From contig CANFHZ010000010.1 in NCBI GenBank assembly GCA_947446885.1, positions 1-42,852 of the forward strand: DNA of 42,852 nt. The letters run 5' to 3'. Below, one piece after another: positions 25,193 through 34,503 of this stretch. The position numbers and the translations under genes were made by a program. Position 1 is the first letter of the stretch. The number at the start of each line of letters is the position of its first letter. The stretch is from Comamonadaceae bacterium (GTDB lineage Bacteria; Pseudomonadota; Gammaproteobacteria; Burkholderiales; Burkholderiaceae_C). Under the pieces are notes generated by a model. That model did not search any database. It was given only the letters and a program-made list of their open reading frames with translations, and had not been told where the DNA came from.

Positions 25193-25669
25193 ATGTTTGG
25201 TGCAAACAAGGGCGCAACCCCTGAGCGTGAACAGGCCCTGGACGGCAAGGGACTGCGTATTGCGTTGGTGCAGGCCCGCTTCAACGCGCCGGTTACCGAG
25301 TCGCTGACCGCGCACTGCCGCCAGGAATTGATGGCTCTGGGTGTGCATGCGCGTGACATTGACCACTACAGCGTTCCCGGCGCCCTGGAAATTCCTGTTG
25401 TGCTGCAGGCACTGGCAGAAAAAGCCTCGCACGATGCCTTGATTGCGCTGGGCTGCATCATCCGGGGCGAGACTTACCACTTTGAGCTGGTGGCCAACGA
25501 ATCGGGCGCCGGTGTGACCCGCATCGCGCTGGACTACCACGTGCCGGTGGTCAATGCCATCCTGACCACCGAGGACCTGGCGCAGGCCGAGGCCCGTCAG
25601 GAAGAGAAAGGCCGTGAGGCCGCCCGCGTGGCGGTGGAGATGATCAACCTGCTGGATCGCATCGGCTGA
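25193..25669 (+). CDS. ribH: 6,7-dimethyl-8-ribityllumazine synthase
   Basis: 158 residues; condenses the RibB product with the pyrimidine intermediate in the penultimate riboflavin step. Typical segments are [16 protein letters not shown], the substrate loop [14 protein letters not shown] and the catalytic-histidine motif [25 protein letters not shown] ahead of 25193 supports the start. The stop overlaps the nusB start by one base (TGATG). Confidence 0.95.
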   Translation: MFGANKGATPEREQALDGKGLRIALVQARFNAPVTESLTAHCRQELMALGVHARDIDHYSVPGALEIPVVLQALAEKASHDALIALGCIIRGETYHFELVANESGAGVTRIALDYHVPVVNAILTTEDLAQAEARQEEKGREAARVAVEMINLLDRIG

Positions 25670-26187
25670 TGGTCCAGTCCACCATGCCCCCCGCCGCGTC
25701 CCCGGACGCAGGCGCGCCGCCCAAGGCGCAGAAGTTCCCGAAGAAGAGCGCGCGCACCCGTGCCCGCGAATTCGCTCTGCAAGGCCTGTACCAGCATCTG
25801 GTCGGAAAAAATCCGGCCGAGGACATCGACCATTTCACGCGCGATCTGATGGGTTTTCACAAAGCCGATGCAGTGCATTTCGACGCGCTGCTGCACGGCT
25901 GCATTGCCCAGGCCACCGTGCTGGACGCCCACATTGCCCAAAAAGTAGACCGCCCGCTGGCGGATCTGTCGCCGATTGAGCATGCGGTGCTGTGGATAGG
26001 CGCCTACGAGATGCTGCACTGCGCCGATGTACCCTGGCGTGCCGTGCTCAATGAATGCATCGAACTGGCCAAGGAATTTGGCGGAACCGACGGCCACAAA
26101 TACGTGAACGCGGTGCTCAACGGGCTGGCCCCCATGCTCAGACCGGACGAAGTACGCGCCCACCGGGCCGCTCCTGCCGCGTCATGA
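25669..26187 (+). CDS. nusB: Transcription antitermination factor NusB
   Basis: 172 residues. The NusB fold is recognised by [19 protein letters not shown] (about 24-42) and the C-terminal [29 protein letters not shown] region. NusB with NusE binds BoxA RNA for rRNA antitermination. An N-terminal basic/proline leader (about 1-22) is longer than in E. coli. It overlaps ribH by 1 bp and the aminotransferase gene by 4 bp, the usual betaproteobacterial context. Confidence 0.94.
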   Translation: MVQSTMPPAASPDAGAPPKAQKFPKKSARTRAREFALQGLYQHLVGKNPAEDIDHFTRDLMGFHKADAVHFDALLHGCIAQATVLDAHIAQKVDRPLADLSPIEHAVLWIGAYEMLHCADVPWRAVLNECIELAKEFGGTDGHKYVNAVLNGLAPMLRPDEVRAHRAAPAAS

Positions 26188-27368
26188 AGATCAGCGAACG
26201 CGCCCGCCGCATCACGCCTTTTTACGTGATGGAAGTGGGCAAGGCGGCCGCCGCTCTGGGCGCAGAGCTTGCGGGCAGCGACCGCCCCATGGTTTACCTG
26301 AATATCGGCGAGCCCGACTTCACCGCACCGCCGTTGGTACAAGAGGCCGCAGAGCGGGCCATCCGCGCGGGCAACAGCCAATACACGCCGGCAGTGGGTC
26401 TGACAGCTTTGCGCGAGCGCATCAGCCACTGGTACCACCAGCGCTACGGGCTGGAAATTGGTGCCGAAAGAATTGTTGTCACGGCGGGCGCGTCGGCAGC
26501 CTTGCAGTTGGCCTGTCTGGCGCTGATCGACGCGGGCGACGAGATGCTGATGCCCGACCCAAGCTACCCCTGCAACCGGCATTTTGTGAGCGCGGCCGAT
26601 GGCCGCCCGGTATTGCTTCCCACCACGGCGGCCAGCCGCTTTCAACTGGACGCCGAGCAGGTGCAGCAGGCCTGGGGCCCACACACCCGGGGGGTGTTGT
26701 TGGCCTCCCCCTCCAACCCTACGGGCAGCTCGATTGCACCCGAGGTTCTGCGCGCAATCCATACCCTCGTTCAAGCACGCGGCGGCATCACACTGGTCGA
26801 TGAAATTTACCTGCCGCTGTCTTTTGACGACCGGTTCGGCAGCAGCGCGCTGGCGCTGGATGAGAACGTCATCAGCATCAACAGCTTCAGCAAGTACTTC
26901 AATATGACCGGGTGGCGCTTGGGCTGGCTGGTGCTGCCGCCGGCGCTGGTTCCGGTGGTGGAGCGGCTGGCACAAAACCTGTTTATCTGCCCCAGCACCA
27001 TCGCCCAGCACGCGGCCCTGGCCTGCTTCGAACCCGACAGCCTGGCCATATACGAACAGCGGCGCAGCGCGTTTGCCGCGCGGCGCGATTTTTTTGTACC
27101 CGCCCTGCAGCGCGCCGGACTGCAGGTGCCGGTGGTGCCGGACGGTGCTTTTTATGTGTGGGCCGATTGCCGCGCCGCCTGCGACCGCCTGGGCGTGAAA
27201 GACAGCTGGGACTTTGCATTTGAAGTCATGCGCCGGGCGCACGTTGCCATCACACCCGGGCGCGACTTCGGCCACGCTGATACCGCACAATTCGTCCGCT
27301 TTTCCACCGCCAGCTCCATGGACACCCTGGCTACGGCGGCGCAGCGACTGACCACGCTTTTGACCTGA
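26184..27368 (+). CDS. PLP-dependent class I/II aminotransferase
   Basis: 394 residues from the ATG at 26184 (ATGA overlap with nusB). Fold type I signatures: [13 protein letters not shown] near 34-46, SNPTGS near 177, and the PLP lysine K237 in [16 protein letters not shown]. It most resembles aspartate/alanine-type aminotransferases (AlaA/AspC-like subfamily I). The amino donor and acceptor cannot be fixed. Co-location with ribH-nusB is common in this order and does not imply a role in riboflavin synthesis. Confidence 0.87.
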   Translation: MKISERARRITPFYVMEVGKAAAALGAELAGSDRPMVYLNIGEPDFTAPPLVQEAAERAIRAGNSQYTPAVGLTALRERISHWYHQRYGLEIGAERIVVTAGASAALQLACLALIDAGDEMLMPDPSYPCNRHFVSAADGRPVLLPTTAASRFQLDAEQVQQAWGPHTRGVLLASPSNPTGSSIAPEVLRAIHTLVQARGGITLVDEIYLPLSFDDRFGSSALALDENVISINSFSKYFNMTGWRLGWLVLPPALVPVVERLAQNLFICPSTIAQHAALACFEPDSLAIYEQRRSAFAARRDFFVPALQRAGLQVPVVPDGAFYVWADCRAACDRLGVKDSWDFAFEVMRRAHVAITPGRDFGHADTAQFVRFSTASSMDTLATAAQRLTTLLT

Positions 27369-27380
27369 CAGGATAGAACC

Positions 27381-28082
27381 ATGAACCAAGATCTGGACAT
27401 CTTTCAACTTGTGGCGCACGCCAGCCTGGTGGTGCAGGCGGTGCTGGTGCTCTTGCTGCTGATTTCGGTCATGAGCTGGGCCGCGATATTCCGCAAACTC
27501 ATCCATTTGCACCGCATCAAGCAGCAAAACGAAATCTTCACCAAAGACTTTTGGACCGGCGCGAGTCTGGAAGAGCTTTACAACGCAGCCCAGCAGCGCA
27601 GCCAGAACTGCGGCCCCATGGAGCGCATATTTGCCAGCGGCATGCGGGAGGTGCGCAAAGAAATGCGCGAACGCCGCGTGGCTGACGTGGGGCCCGTCAT
27701 GGACAGCGCGCGCCGCGCCATGCGCGCGACCTTGCAACGCGAAATGGATGCGGTCGAGACGAATTTGTCCTTTCTGGCGTCGGTAGGCTCGGTCTCGCCC
27801 TACCTCGGTTTGTTCGGTACGGTCTGGGGAATCATGCACGCCTTCACCGGCCTTGCGGCCCTGCAGCAGGTAACCCTGGCCACGGTGGCACCCGGAATCG
27901 CCGAGGCTTTGGTGGCAACCGCCATCGGCCTGTTTGCCGCGATTCCGGCAGTAGTCGCCTACAACCGCTTTGCGCGCGATCTGGATCGTATCGGCATCCA
28001 ACAAGAAACCTTCATGGAAGAGTTCTCGAACATCCTGCAGCGCAAAGTCAGCACCCTTGCGGCCCCGGTCGCAAGCCGCTAG
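27381..28082 (+). CDS. tolQ: Tol-Pal system proton channel subunit TolQ
   Basis: 233 residues of the MotA/TolQ/ExbB family. Three membrane helices are visible (about 16-38, 130-150 and 163-190), with the conserved SVSPYLGLFGTVWGIMHAF and PGIAEALVATAIGLFAAIPAVVAYN segments. TolQ with TolR forms the proton-driven motor that acts on TolA during envelope constriction at division. It is 11 bp upstream of tolR. No ybgC-type thioesterase precedes it. Confidence 0.93.
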   Translation: MNQDLDIFQLVAHASLVVQAVLVLLLLISVMSWAAIFRKLIHLHRIKQQNEIFTKDFWTGASLEELYNAAQQRSQNCGPMERIFASGMREVRKEMRERRVADVGPVMDSARRAMRATLQREMDAVETNLSFLASVGSVSPYLGLFGTVWGIMHAFTGLAALQQVTLATVAPGIAEALVATAIGLFAAIPAVVAYNRFARDLDRIGIQQETFMEEFSNILQRKVSTLAAPVASR

Positions 28083-28093
28083 GGGGTAGCACC

Positions 28094-28552
<459 letters not shown>

Positions 28553-28555
28553 CAC

Positions 28556-29779
28556 ATGAGCCAAGCCAAGCCGGCCAGCAAGGCGCCCAGGCGGGCGTCG
28601 TTCGCGCCGCCGCCGGAGCGCGGCACCTGGCCGTCGGCGGTGCTGGCCGTGCTGGTTCACATGCTGTTGCTGCTGTGCCTGTCCTGGGTGGTCAAGTGGC
28701 GTGACCAGCCCGTCATACTCACAGCGCAGGCCGAGCTGTGGGACAAGCTTGCGCTGCAAAACCAGCCGGAACCCCTGCCGCCGCCCGAGCCCCCTGCGCC
28801 CACTCCGGCTCCGACCCGTACGCCCGAGCCAGCTCCTCCACCGCCGGCACCGGCTGCAGCCAAAGCGCCACCGGAACCTGCCAAGCCCGCAACCAAAGCC
28901 GAAGTCCTGCCTGCGCCCAAGCCAATCAACCCCAAAGGCGAGGAAGCAGACATTGCTGCGCAGAAAAAGAAAAAAGCCAAGGAGCTAGCCGACGAGCAGG
29001 CCGAAAAACTCGCGCAGGAAGCGGAAGCAGCACGCAAACGTAAAGACAAGGAAGAAGCAGAGGCTGCACGCAAACAAAAAGAGAAGGACGAGGCAGAAGC
29101 CGCGCGCAGGCAAAAAGAAAAAGATGAAGCCGAAGCCGCGCGTAAGCAAAAAGAGGAAGCCGAAGCCGTGCGCAGGCAAAAAGAAAAAGACGAGGCTGAA
29201 GCTGCACGCAAACACAAGGAAAAAGAAGAAGCAGACGCTGTACGCAAGCAAAAAGAAAAAGATGATGCAGAGGCGGCACGTAAGCTGAAAGATAAGGAGG
29301 AGGCTGAAGCTGCGCGCAAACAAAAAGAGGAAACCGCGCGCAAGGAACGTGAGCGTCAGCGCAAGGAACAGGAAGATCGGATCAAGAAGATGGCCAAAGA
29401 GTCGGAGATCAAAGAGCAGACCGAGGACCAGAAGAAACGCATTCTTCAGAAAACGGATGCCGATGCGCCTGCGTCGGAGGCGGCAAGCAAACTGGTGGCA
29501 AAAATGTCGGATAAGTACGCGGCCAGCGTGCAAGCCGCCATCCGGCCGAATATCACCTTCGATGCCGATTCAGTTTCTGGAAATCCTGCGGTAGACATTT
29601 TGGTACGACTGGGGCCAGAGGGCGTGATCATCGGCAGCTCGGTCGTCAACCCCAGCAGCGTGAAGTCCTGGGACACAGCCGCGATGCGGGCTTTGGACAA
29701 AACCGAACGCTTGCCCAAAGATGAAAACGGCCGTACGCCGCCAGCCCTTCTGATCACCCTGCGCCCCCGCGAGCGTTAA
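28556..29779 (+). CDS. tolA: Cell envelope integrity protein TolA
   Basis: 407 residues in three parts: a membrane helix near the N-terminus (about 23-42, AVLAVLVHMLLLLCLSWVV), a proline-rich stretch (about 60-125) leading into a long charged helical rod (about 135-300) and a C-terminal TolA domain (about 315-407) with TonB-like IxxDxVxGNPAVDILVRLGPEGVI. TolA spans the periplasm and couples the TolQR motor to TolB/Pal. The rod is built from near-identical repeats (separate entry). tolB and pal do not follow; the next gene is an M20 hydrolase. Confidence 0.9.
   Translation: MSQAKPASKAPRRASFAPPPERGTWPSAVLAVLVHMLLLLCLSWVVKWRDQPVILTAQAELWDKLALQNQPEPLPPPEPPAPTPAPTRTPEPAPPPPAPAAAKAPPEPAKPATKAEVLPAPKPINPKGEEADIAAQKKKKAKELADEQAEKLAQEAEAARKRKDKEEAEAARKQKEKDEAEAARRQKEKDEAEAARKQKEEAEAVRRQKEKDEAEAARKHKEKEEADAVRKQKEKDDAEAARKLKDKEEAEAARKQKEETARKERERQRKEQEDRIKKMAKESEIKEQTEDQKKRILQKTDADAPASEAASKLVAKMSDKYAASVQAAIRPNITFDADSVSGNPAVDILVRLGPEGVIIGSSVVNPSSVKSWDTAAMRALDKTERLPKDENGRTPPALLITLRPRER
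29024..29332 (+). repeat. Tandem 36-bp coding repeats in the TolA rod
   Basis: Eight and a half head-to-tail units encoding variations of EAARKQKEKDEA run from 29024 to 29332; one unit is shortened to ten residues. The units differ by several silent and conservative changes. Such arrays can vary in number by slippage or recombination. They form an uninterrupted charged helix. Confidence 0.85.
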
Positions 29780-29830
29780 ATTGCCACGCTATCCAACCCG
29801 ATTCACGCCCCACAACCGCCGAGTCTGACC

Positions 29831-31039
29831 ATGAAAATCGACGCCTCTATCCTGCAAGACGCTGCCGCGATTACGGCCATCCGCAAAGACATCCACGCCC
29901 ACCCCGAGCTGTGTTTCCAGGAAGTGCGCACCGCCGAGGTCGTGGCGCAGCAACTGGCCAGCTGGGGCATTCCCATGCACCGTGGCATGGCGAGCACCGG
30001 TGTGATCGGCATCATCCATGGGCGTGATGGCGGGGCCTGCGGGCGCGGCGTGGGCTTGCGGGCTGATATGGACGCACTGCCCATGCAGGAGTTCAACACC
30101 TTTGCCCACGCCAGCACGCATCCCGGAAAAATGCACGCCTGCGGCCATGATGGCCATACCGCCATGCTGCTGGCAGCGGCCAAGCAGCTCGCGGCGCGGC
30201 GCGACTTCGACGGCACGGTTTACGCCATCTTCCAACCGGCCGAAGAAGGCGGCGGCGGCGCGCGCGAAATGGTCAAGGAGGGCTTGTTCACCCAATTCCC
30301 CATGGAGGCGGTGTTCGGCATGCACAACTGGCCCGGCGGCAAAGTCGGCAGCTTCGCAGTCAGCGCCGGACCGGTGATGGCGTCGAGCAATGAATTCAAA
30401 ATCACCGTCCATGGCAAGGGCAGCCACGCCGCCCTGCCCCATAACGGCATCGACCCGGTGCCGATTGCCTGCCAGCTGGTGCAGGCTTTTCAAACCATCA
30501 TTACCCGCAACAAAAAGCCGGTAGACGCGGGGGTGATCTCGGTCACCATGCTGCAAGCCGGGGAAGCCACCAACGTGGTGCCCAATTTTTGCGTCATGCA
30601 AGGCACGGTGCGCACCTTCAGCGTCGCGGTGCTGGACATGATTGAGCAGCGCATGCGCGAGGTGTCCGAGAAGCTGTGCGAAGCCTTTGGCGCGCGCTGC
30701 GAATTCAGCTTCAGCCGCAACTACCCGCCCACCATCAACAGCGAAGCCGAAGCGGCTTTCGCCCGCACAGTAATGCAAGGCATCGTCGGTGCAGAAAACG
30801 TCACGGCGCAGGAGCCGACCATGGGTGCGGAAGACTTTGCCTACATGCTGCAGGCCAAACCGGGCGCGTACTGTTTCATCTCCAACGGCGAAGGCGAGCA
30901 CCGCGCCATGGGCCATGGTGCTGGGCCCTGCACCCTGCACAACCCCAGCTACGATTTCAACGACGAGCTGATTCCGCTGGGCGGCACCTACTGGGTCGAG
31001 CTGGCGCGCCAGTGGCTGGCCGCACCGCAAGGGCGCTGA
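29831..31039 (+). CDS. M20 family amidohydrolase/aminoacylase (hippurate hydrolase-like)
   Basis: 402 residues of the M20D metallopeptidase group, which hydrolyse N-acyl or amide bonds of amino acids. Metal-site motifs are LRADMDALPMQE (77-88), HACGHDGHTAMLL (102-114) and PAEEGGGGAREMV with the catalytic Glu pair near 136-137; GSHAALPHNGIDP marks the dimerisation domain. No signal peptide, so cytoplasmic. The last 43 bp are duplicated at 34504-34558 (see findings). The 3' end overlaps the antisense end of the small Cys protein gene by 52 bp. Confidence 0.9.
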   Translation: MKIDASILQDAAAITAIRKDIHAHPELCFQEVRTAEVVAQQLASWGIPMHRGMASTGVIGIIHGRDGGACGRGVGLRADMDALPMQEFNTFAHASTHPGKMHACGHDGHTAMLLAAAKQLAARRDFDGTVYAIFQPAEEGGGGAREMVKEGLFTQFPMEAVFGMHNWPGGKVGSFAVSAGPVMASSNEFKITVHGKGSHAALPHNGIDPVPIACQLVQAFQTIITRNKKPVDAGVISVTMLQAGEATNVVPNFCVMQGTVRTFSVAVLDMIEQRMREVSEKLCEAFGARCEFSFSRNYPPTINSEAEAAFARTVMQGIVGAENVTAQEPTMGAEDFAYMLQAKPGAYCFISNGEGEHRAMGHGAGPCTLHNPSYDFNDELIPLGGTYWVELARQWLAAPQGR

Positions 31040-31332
31040 AGCGCTGCCTGCGTCTGCGTACTTGCAAGCGGACGGACCGGAATCACCCGTTCAGCGGATG
31101 TACCCGCACCCGGCGGCATCGACGCCGGGCGTCCGCCAGAACAACCATCACAGCCACCGCACGCGCCGCCGACGCGCTGCGGCAGCAAGCACGCCGCCAA
31201 GGCTGCACCGCCGGGCACAGTCAGAACGGCATCCGCCAAGCTTCTGCGCGCATTCGCGCCGACCAAGCGGCGCAGCGCCAATACAGCACACCATGCCACG
31301 ACCAGACCAGCAAAAGCGCTTTGCACGTCCAT
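30988..31332 (-). CDS. Small CGGCDGC protein downstream of feoB (FeoC-position, DUF6587-like)
   Basis: 114 residues from the ATG at 31332, preceded by a strong GAGGAGGG seven bases upstream. It starts 13 bp after the feoB stop, so it is the third gene of feoA-feoB. A hydrophobic helix (about 5-22) and the cysteine motif ACGGCDGCSGG (C58, C61, C64) resemble the small Cys-rich membrane proteins found beside feoB in betaproteobacteria, which may assist or sense iron transport. The C-terminal 20 residues read through into the antisense of the M20 gene, so the natural stop may have been lost or shifted. Confidence 0.65.
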   Translation of the reverse strand: MDVQSAFAGLVVAWCAVLALRRLVGANARRSLADAVLTVPGGAALAACLLPQRVGGACGGCDGCSGGRPASMPPGAGTSAERVIPVRPLASTQTQAALQRPCGAASHWRASSTQ

Positions 31333-31345
31333 CAAAACGCCCTCC

Positions 31346-33235
31346 TCACACCTGCGCCCATAAGGCCAGCCGGTAGGTAATAAACGACGCGGCATAAGCC
31401 AGCGCAAACAAATAGCCCGCCATGAGCAGCGGATAGCGCCAGGAATTGGTCTCGCGCCGCACCACGGCCAGCGTGGACAGGCACTGCGGGGCAAATACAA
31501 ACCAGGCCAAGAGCGAATACGCGGTCGCAACCGACCAGCCCTGCGTCAACACCGGCGCCAGCGCTTCGGCCACGCCGTCGCTGGCAGCCGACAGCGCGTA
31601 TACCGTCCCCAACGCGCCTACCGCAACCTCGCGCGCGGCCATGCCGGGCACCAGCGCAATCGAGATCTGCCAGTTAAAGCCTATGGGCGCAAACACCACT
31701 TCCAAGGCCCGGCCCAGCATACCGGCCACGCTGTACTGGATCGCCGGACCCTGCGAGGGATCCCACGCTGCGGGCGGATGCGGGTAGGTCGAGAAAAACC
31801 AGAGCAAAACCATGAGCGTGAAGATGGTGCCGCCCACCCGCTCCAGGAAAATCCGCGCCCGCTCCCACAAACCCAGCGCCAGGTGGCGCAGATTGGGCAG
31901 CCGGTACGGCGGCAGCTCCAGCATCAGCGGCTGGTAGGCCGACTTCATCCAGACCCGTTTGAGCAACCAGGCCACCGCCATCGCCGAGACCACGCCCGCC
32001 AGGTACAGGCCAAACAGCGTCAGCCCGCGCAGGCTCAGGCCACCTACGCTGCGCTCCGGGATAAATGCCCCGATGACCAGCGCGTACACCGGCAGACGGG
32101 CAGAACAGGTCATCAGCGGCGCGACCATGATGGTGGCCAGGCGGTCACGCCAGTTGGCAATCGTGCGGGTGGCCATGATGCCGGGAATCGCGCAGGCAAA
32201 GCTGCTCAGCAGCGGAATAAAAGCCCGGCCCGACAGGCCCACGCGCCCCATCAGGTTGTCCAGCAAAAAGGCCGCGCGCGGCAGGTAGCCTGAATCTTCG
32301 AGCAGCAGAATGAAGAAGAACAAAATCAAAATCTGCGGCAGAAAAACCACCACGCCACCGACCCCGGCAATCACCCCGTCCACCAGCAGGCTGCGCAGCG
32401 GGCCCTCGTCCATGGCGCTATTCGTCCAGTCGGCCACGGCGGCCATCGCGGCCTTGATCGCATCCATGGGCAGCGCGGCCCAGGAAAACACCGCCTGGAA
32501 CACCAAAAACAAAACCGCCGCCAGCAGGACCAGGCCCCCAAAAGGGTGCATCACCACCGCGTCCATGCGCTCCTGGAAACGGCCCACCCGCGGTGCCTGC
32601 GGCGCCACCACGGCCAGAATCCGCCGTACCTCGGCTTGCAAAACGCCTACATCGACCCGGGCCGGATCGGCGGACACCTGGGCGGCAGCGGCTTGGGGGG
32701 ATGCCGGATGCCGATGCGCCACCAGCCAGTTTTGCAGCGTGTGCAGCAGCGCGGCCGCGCCGTCTGCTTGCACGCCTACGGTTTCCACCACGGGGCAACC
32801 CAGCTCCTGCGCCAGGCGCGGCAGGTCTATCACCAGGCCGTTGCTGCGCGCCACGTCGGCCATATTCAGCGCCAACACCAAAGGGCGGTTCAGCGCCTTG
32901 AGCTCCAAAACCAGCCGCAAATTCATGCGCAAATTGGTGGCGTCCACCACGGCCACCACCAGATCGGGCGCGACCTCCCCGGCACGGCGGCCCTGCAGCA
33001 CGTCGAACATGACCTGCTCGTCGGGCGTCATGGGGTTCAGGCTGTAGGCCCCCGGCAAATCAACCACCGCCACCGTGCTGCCGTCGGGCAAGCGGGCGCT
33101 GCCAACTTTGCGCTCCACCGTGACACCGGCGTAATTGGCGACTTTCTGGCGGGCACCCGTCAACAGGTTGAACAAAGCGGTTTTGCCGCAGTTGGGATTG
33201 CCAACCAGGGCCACCAAGGCCTTCGCAGCGTTCAT
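31346..33235 (-). CDS. feoB: Ferrous iron transporter FeoB
   Basis: 629 residues. The N-terminal G domain has G1 GNPNCGKT (12-19), G3 DLPGAY (59-64) and G4 NMAD. Then come a helical GDI-like domain and a membrane part with Gate motifs such as FLPQILILFFFILLLEDSGYLPR and SSFACAIPGIMATRTI (regions). FeoB imports Fe2+ across the inner membrane. At 629 residues it is shorter than the 773-residue E. coli protein, mainly at the C-terminus. The ATG at 33235 overlaps the feoA stop by 4 bp; the in-frame upstream ATG (33265) lies inside feoA. Confidence 0.95.
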   Translation of the reverse strand: MNAAKALVALVGNPNCGKTALFNLLTGARQKVANYAGVTVERKVGSARLPDGSTVAVVDLPGAYSLNPMTPDEQVMFDVLQGRRAGEVAPDLVVAVVDATNLRMNLRLVLELKALNRPLVLALNMADVARSNGLVIDLPRLAQELGCPVVETVGVQADGAAALLHTLQNWLVAHRHPASPQAAAAQVSADPARVDVGVLQAEVRRILAVVAPQAPRVGRFQERMDAVVMHPFGGLVLLAAVLFLVFQAVFSWAALPMDAIKAAMAAVADWTNSAMDEGPLRSLLVDGVIAGVGGVVVFLPQILILFFFILLLEDSGYLPRAAFLLDNLMGRVGLSGRAFIPLLSSFACAIPGIMATRTIANWRDRLATIMVAPLMTCSARLPVYALVIGAFIPERSVGGLSLRGLTLFGLYLAGVVSAMAVAWLLKRVWMKSAYQPLMLELPPYRLPNLRHLALGLWERARIFLERVGGTIFTLMVLLWFFSTYPHPPAAWDPSQGPAIQYSVAGMLGRALEVVFAPIGFNWQISIALVPGMAAREVAVGALGTVYALSAASDGVAEALAPVLTQGWSVATAYSLLAWFVFAPQCLSTLAVVRRETNSWRYPLLMAGYLFALAYAASFITYRLALWAQV

Positions 33236-33495
33236 GGCGCGGCCACCGCACGGACTTGTATGCATTGCGCCTCTACCAGGCGCAGCGCAAACTGGGTGTC
33301 GCCCACCCGCACCGCCAAGGGTTCGCGCCCGCCCGGCCCCCGGCGCAGCATCTGCACCGGCTCGCCGGGAATAAAGCCCAGTTCGCCCAGGCGCTGCGCC
33401 GTGGCGCTTTGCACCGCAGTGGCACCAGACACCAAACCTGTAACCGTAGCGTGCGTGCCGTTGGGCAAGTCAGACAGCAACTGCAGATGGGACAT
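33232..33495 (-). CDS. feoA: Ferrous iron transport accessory protein FeoA
   Basis: 87 residues with an SH3-like FeoA fold: ATAQRLGELGFIPGEPVQML is the core signature (about 31-50). FeoA binds and supports FeoB. GGAG six bases before the ATG at 33495 supports the start. A Fur-box-like palindrome lies 28 bp upstream. Confidence 0.92.
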   Translation of the reverse strand: MSHLQLLSDLPNGTHATVTGLVSGATAVQSATAQRLGELGFIPGEPVQMLRRGPGGREPLAVRVGDTQFALRLVEAQCIQVRAVAAP

Positions 33496-33522
33496 GGACG
33501 CTCCGATGAAAAACGCAAACCT

Positions 33523-33543
33523 AAATGAGAGTCTATCTCATTT
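33523..33543. promoter_or_regulatory. Fur-box-like palindrome upstream of feoA
   Basis: AAATGAGA (33523-33530) and TCTCATTT (33536-33543) form a perfect 8-bp inverted repeat with a 5-nt spacer, close to the ATGAGA-type half sites of Fur operators. Its position between feoA (minus) and the ParE-like gene (plus) fits iron-repressed feo transcription. Confidence 0.65.
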
Positions 33544-33698
33544 GGGATACCAAATGCGGGGCAAAGTGCGCTGAAGCTTGGATGGCGGGCCGCACGCGGC
33601 CCCCCCAAAGCGCACCAGGGATTCGGCAGGTAGCCAAGGCCTATCTGGCCGCCCGCGCGCAAACCCGCCGCCCGCAAACTCAGCCCTTGAGCGCTCGC

Positions 33699-34004
33699 AT
33701 GGCGCGCATTGAGCTGTCCCCACAGGTCTTCGATGACTTTGACCGCTTATTTGATTACATCGCCCAGTTTGACGCGGGCACTGCGCCCCAGCGCATCGGT
33801 GAAATCCTGGAGGCCATTCAAATCCTGACCCACAGCCCGCTGATAGCGCGGCCCGCCAGAGACGGCCTTCGTGAACTGGTGATCGGTCGCGCTTCGCGTG
33901 GCTATGTGGCGCCATACCGCCATGTGGTAGCCATGGACACGGTGTTTGTGCTGGCGGTGCGGGCGCAGCGGGAGGATGGGTTTCAGCGGGACTATGGTGG
34001 GTAG
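33699..34004 (+). CDS. RelE/ParE-family toxin, apparently without its antitoxin
   Basis: 101 residues from the ATG at 33699, matching the usual ParE start MARIELSPQVFDDFDRLFDYI. The core GLRELVIGRASRGYVAPYRHVVAMDTVFVLAVRAQRE has the arginine/tyrosine pattern of ParE/RelE toxins. An in-frame extension back to 33525 has no toxin similarity and runs into the Fur box, so it is probably not translated. Type II toxins normally follow their antitoxin. Here the 200 bp upstream hold only the feoA control region and a short open stretch, so the cognate antitoxin seems lost. A different antitoxin gene lies convergently downstream. Confidence 0.72.
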   Translation: MARIELSPQVFDDFDRLFDYIAQFDAGTAPQRIGEILEAIQILTHSPLIARPARDGLRELVIGRASRGYVAPYRHVVAMDTVFVLAVRAQREDGFQRDYGG

Positions 34005-34048
34005 CCAATCGGCGTTTCGTGGTGGCGGCTGTAAACCAACCGTTCCAA

Positions 34049-34093
34049 CTAAAGGGAAAGCGGTCCACCCAGCTCTCCAAACCGAACCTGCAT
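34049..34093 (-). pseudogene. Stub of a RelE/ParE toxin downstream of the addiction-module antitoxin
   Basis: A start codon overlaps the antitoxin stop (TGATG, 34091-34095) and opens MQVRF, as RelE/ParE toxins in this position often do. After 14 codons it meets TAG. This looks like the remains of the lost cognate toxin. The stub is too short for a firm call. Confidence 0.3.
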
Positions 34094-34299
34094 CAGTCTT
34101 GACCAAATACCTCGTCAACAGCATAAGTCTGGCCCCGTCCCGCGTCCAGAGCGGCTAGGCGCCGCACAGCCTCGTCGCCCCAAATACGTTCAATCTCTGG
34201 GTCTGGCTTGTCTCGGCTCTGCATCAACTGGGCGACGATCTCAAACCGTGCAGTCGCTGGCAAACGCAAAGCCTCTTGGATGATTTCGTTGATTTGCAT
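34093..34299 (-). CDS. Addiction-module antitoxin (putative addiction module component family)
   Basis: 68 residues. The pattern MQINEIIQEALRLPATARFEIVAQLMQS then a hinge and DEAVRRLAALDAGRGQTYAVDEVF matches small antitoxins of the addiction module component family (TIGR02574), which usually precede a RelE/ParE toxin. AAGGTG a few bases before the ATG supports the start. Its own toxin downstream is reduced to a stub, and the nearby ParE-like gene is convergent, with 88 bp between the two ends. Confidence 0.72.
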   Translation of the reverse strand: MQINEIIQEALRLPATARFEIVAQLMQSRDKPDPEIERIWGDEAVRRLAALDAGRGQTYAVDEVFGQD

Positions 34300-34415
34300 G
34301 GGGACACCTTGGTTGGTTGCGCGTTAGGACGAAGTTACACCGTCCGAGCGCACGACAGGATAAGCCGAGCGCAATTTAATCAGTAGCGAATGGCGTAGGA
34401 ATTCAATGGGCTACA

Positions 34416-34440
34416 GGCACTTTTATTGATAAAAACTGCC
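34416..34440. promoter_or_regulatory. Imperfect palindrome upstream of the antitoxin gene
   Basis: GGCA-C-TTTTAT-TG-ATAAAA-AC-TGCC spans 34416-34440 in the 204-bp region before the antitoxin. Autoregulating antitoxins bind such palindromes. The rest of 34300-34503 has no ORF that I can support. Confidence 0.35.
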
Positions 34441-34503
34441 AGGTGAAACTTAGGCGTGCGAGTTTCGCGGTAAAACAATCGGACTCTGCCCCCGATTCTC
34501 CCT

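Noticed and set aside
26004-28004. Minus-strand open frame of 666 codons across nusB, the aminotransferase and tolQ
   Set aside because: It runs antisense over three confident genes, has His/Arg/Gln-rich composition typical of shadow frames and no domain.
29024-29332. Repeat array as a CRISPR or mobile element
   Set aside because: The units are in-frame coding repeats of the TolA helical rod with no spacers.
33525-33698. N-terminal extension of the ParE-like toxin
   Set aside because: The extra 58 codons start within the Fur-box palindrome, lack family similarity and have no ribosome binding site.
34321-34330. GCGTTAGGAC resembling an integron attC core
   Set aside because: The R' consensus is not met and no matching inverse core or integrase was found nearby.
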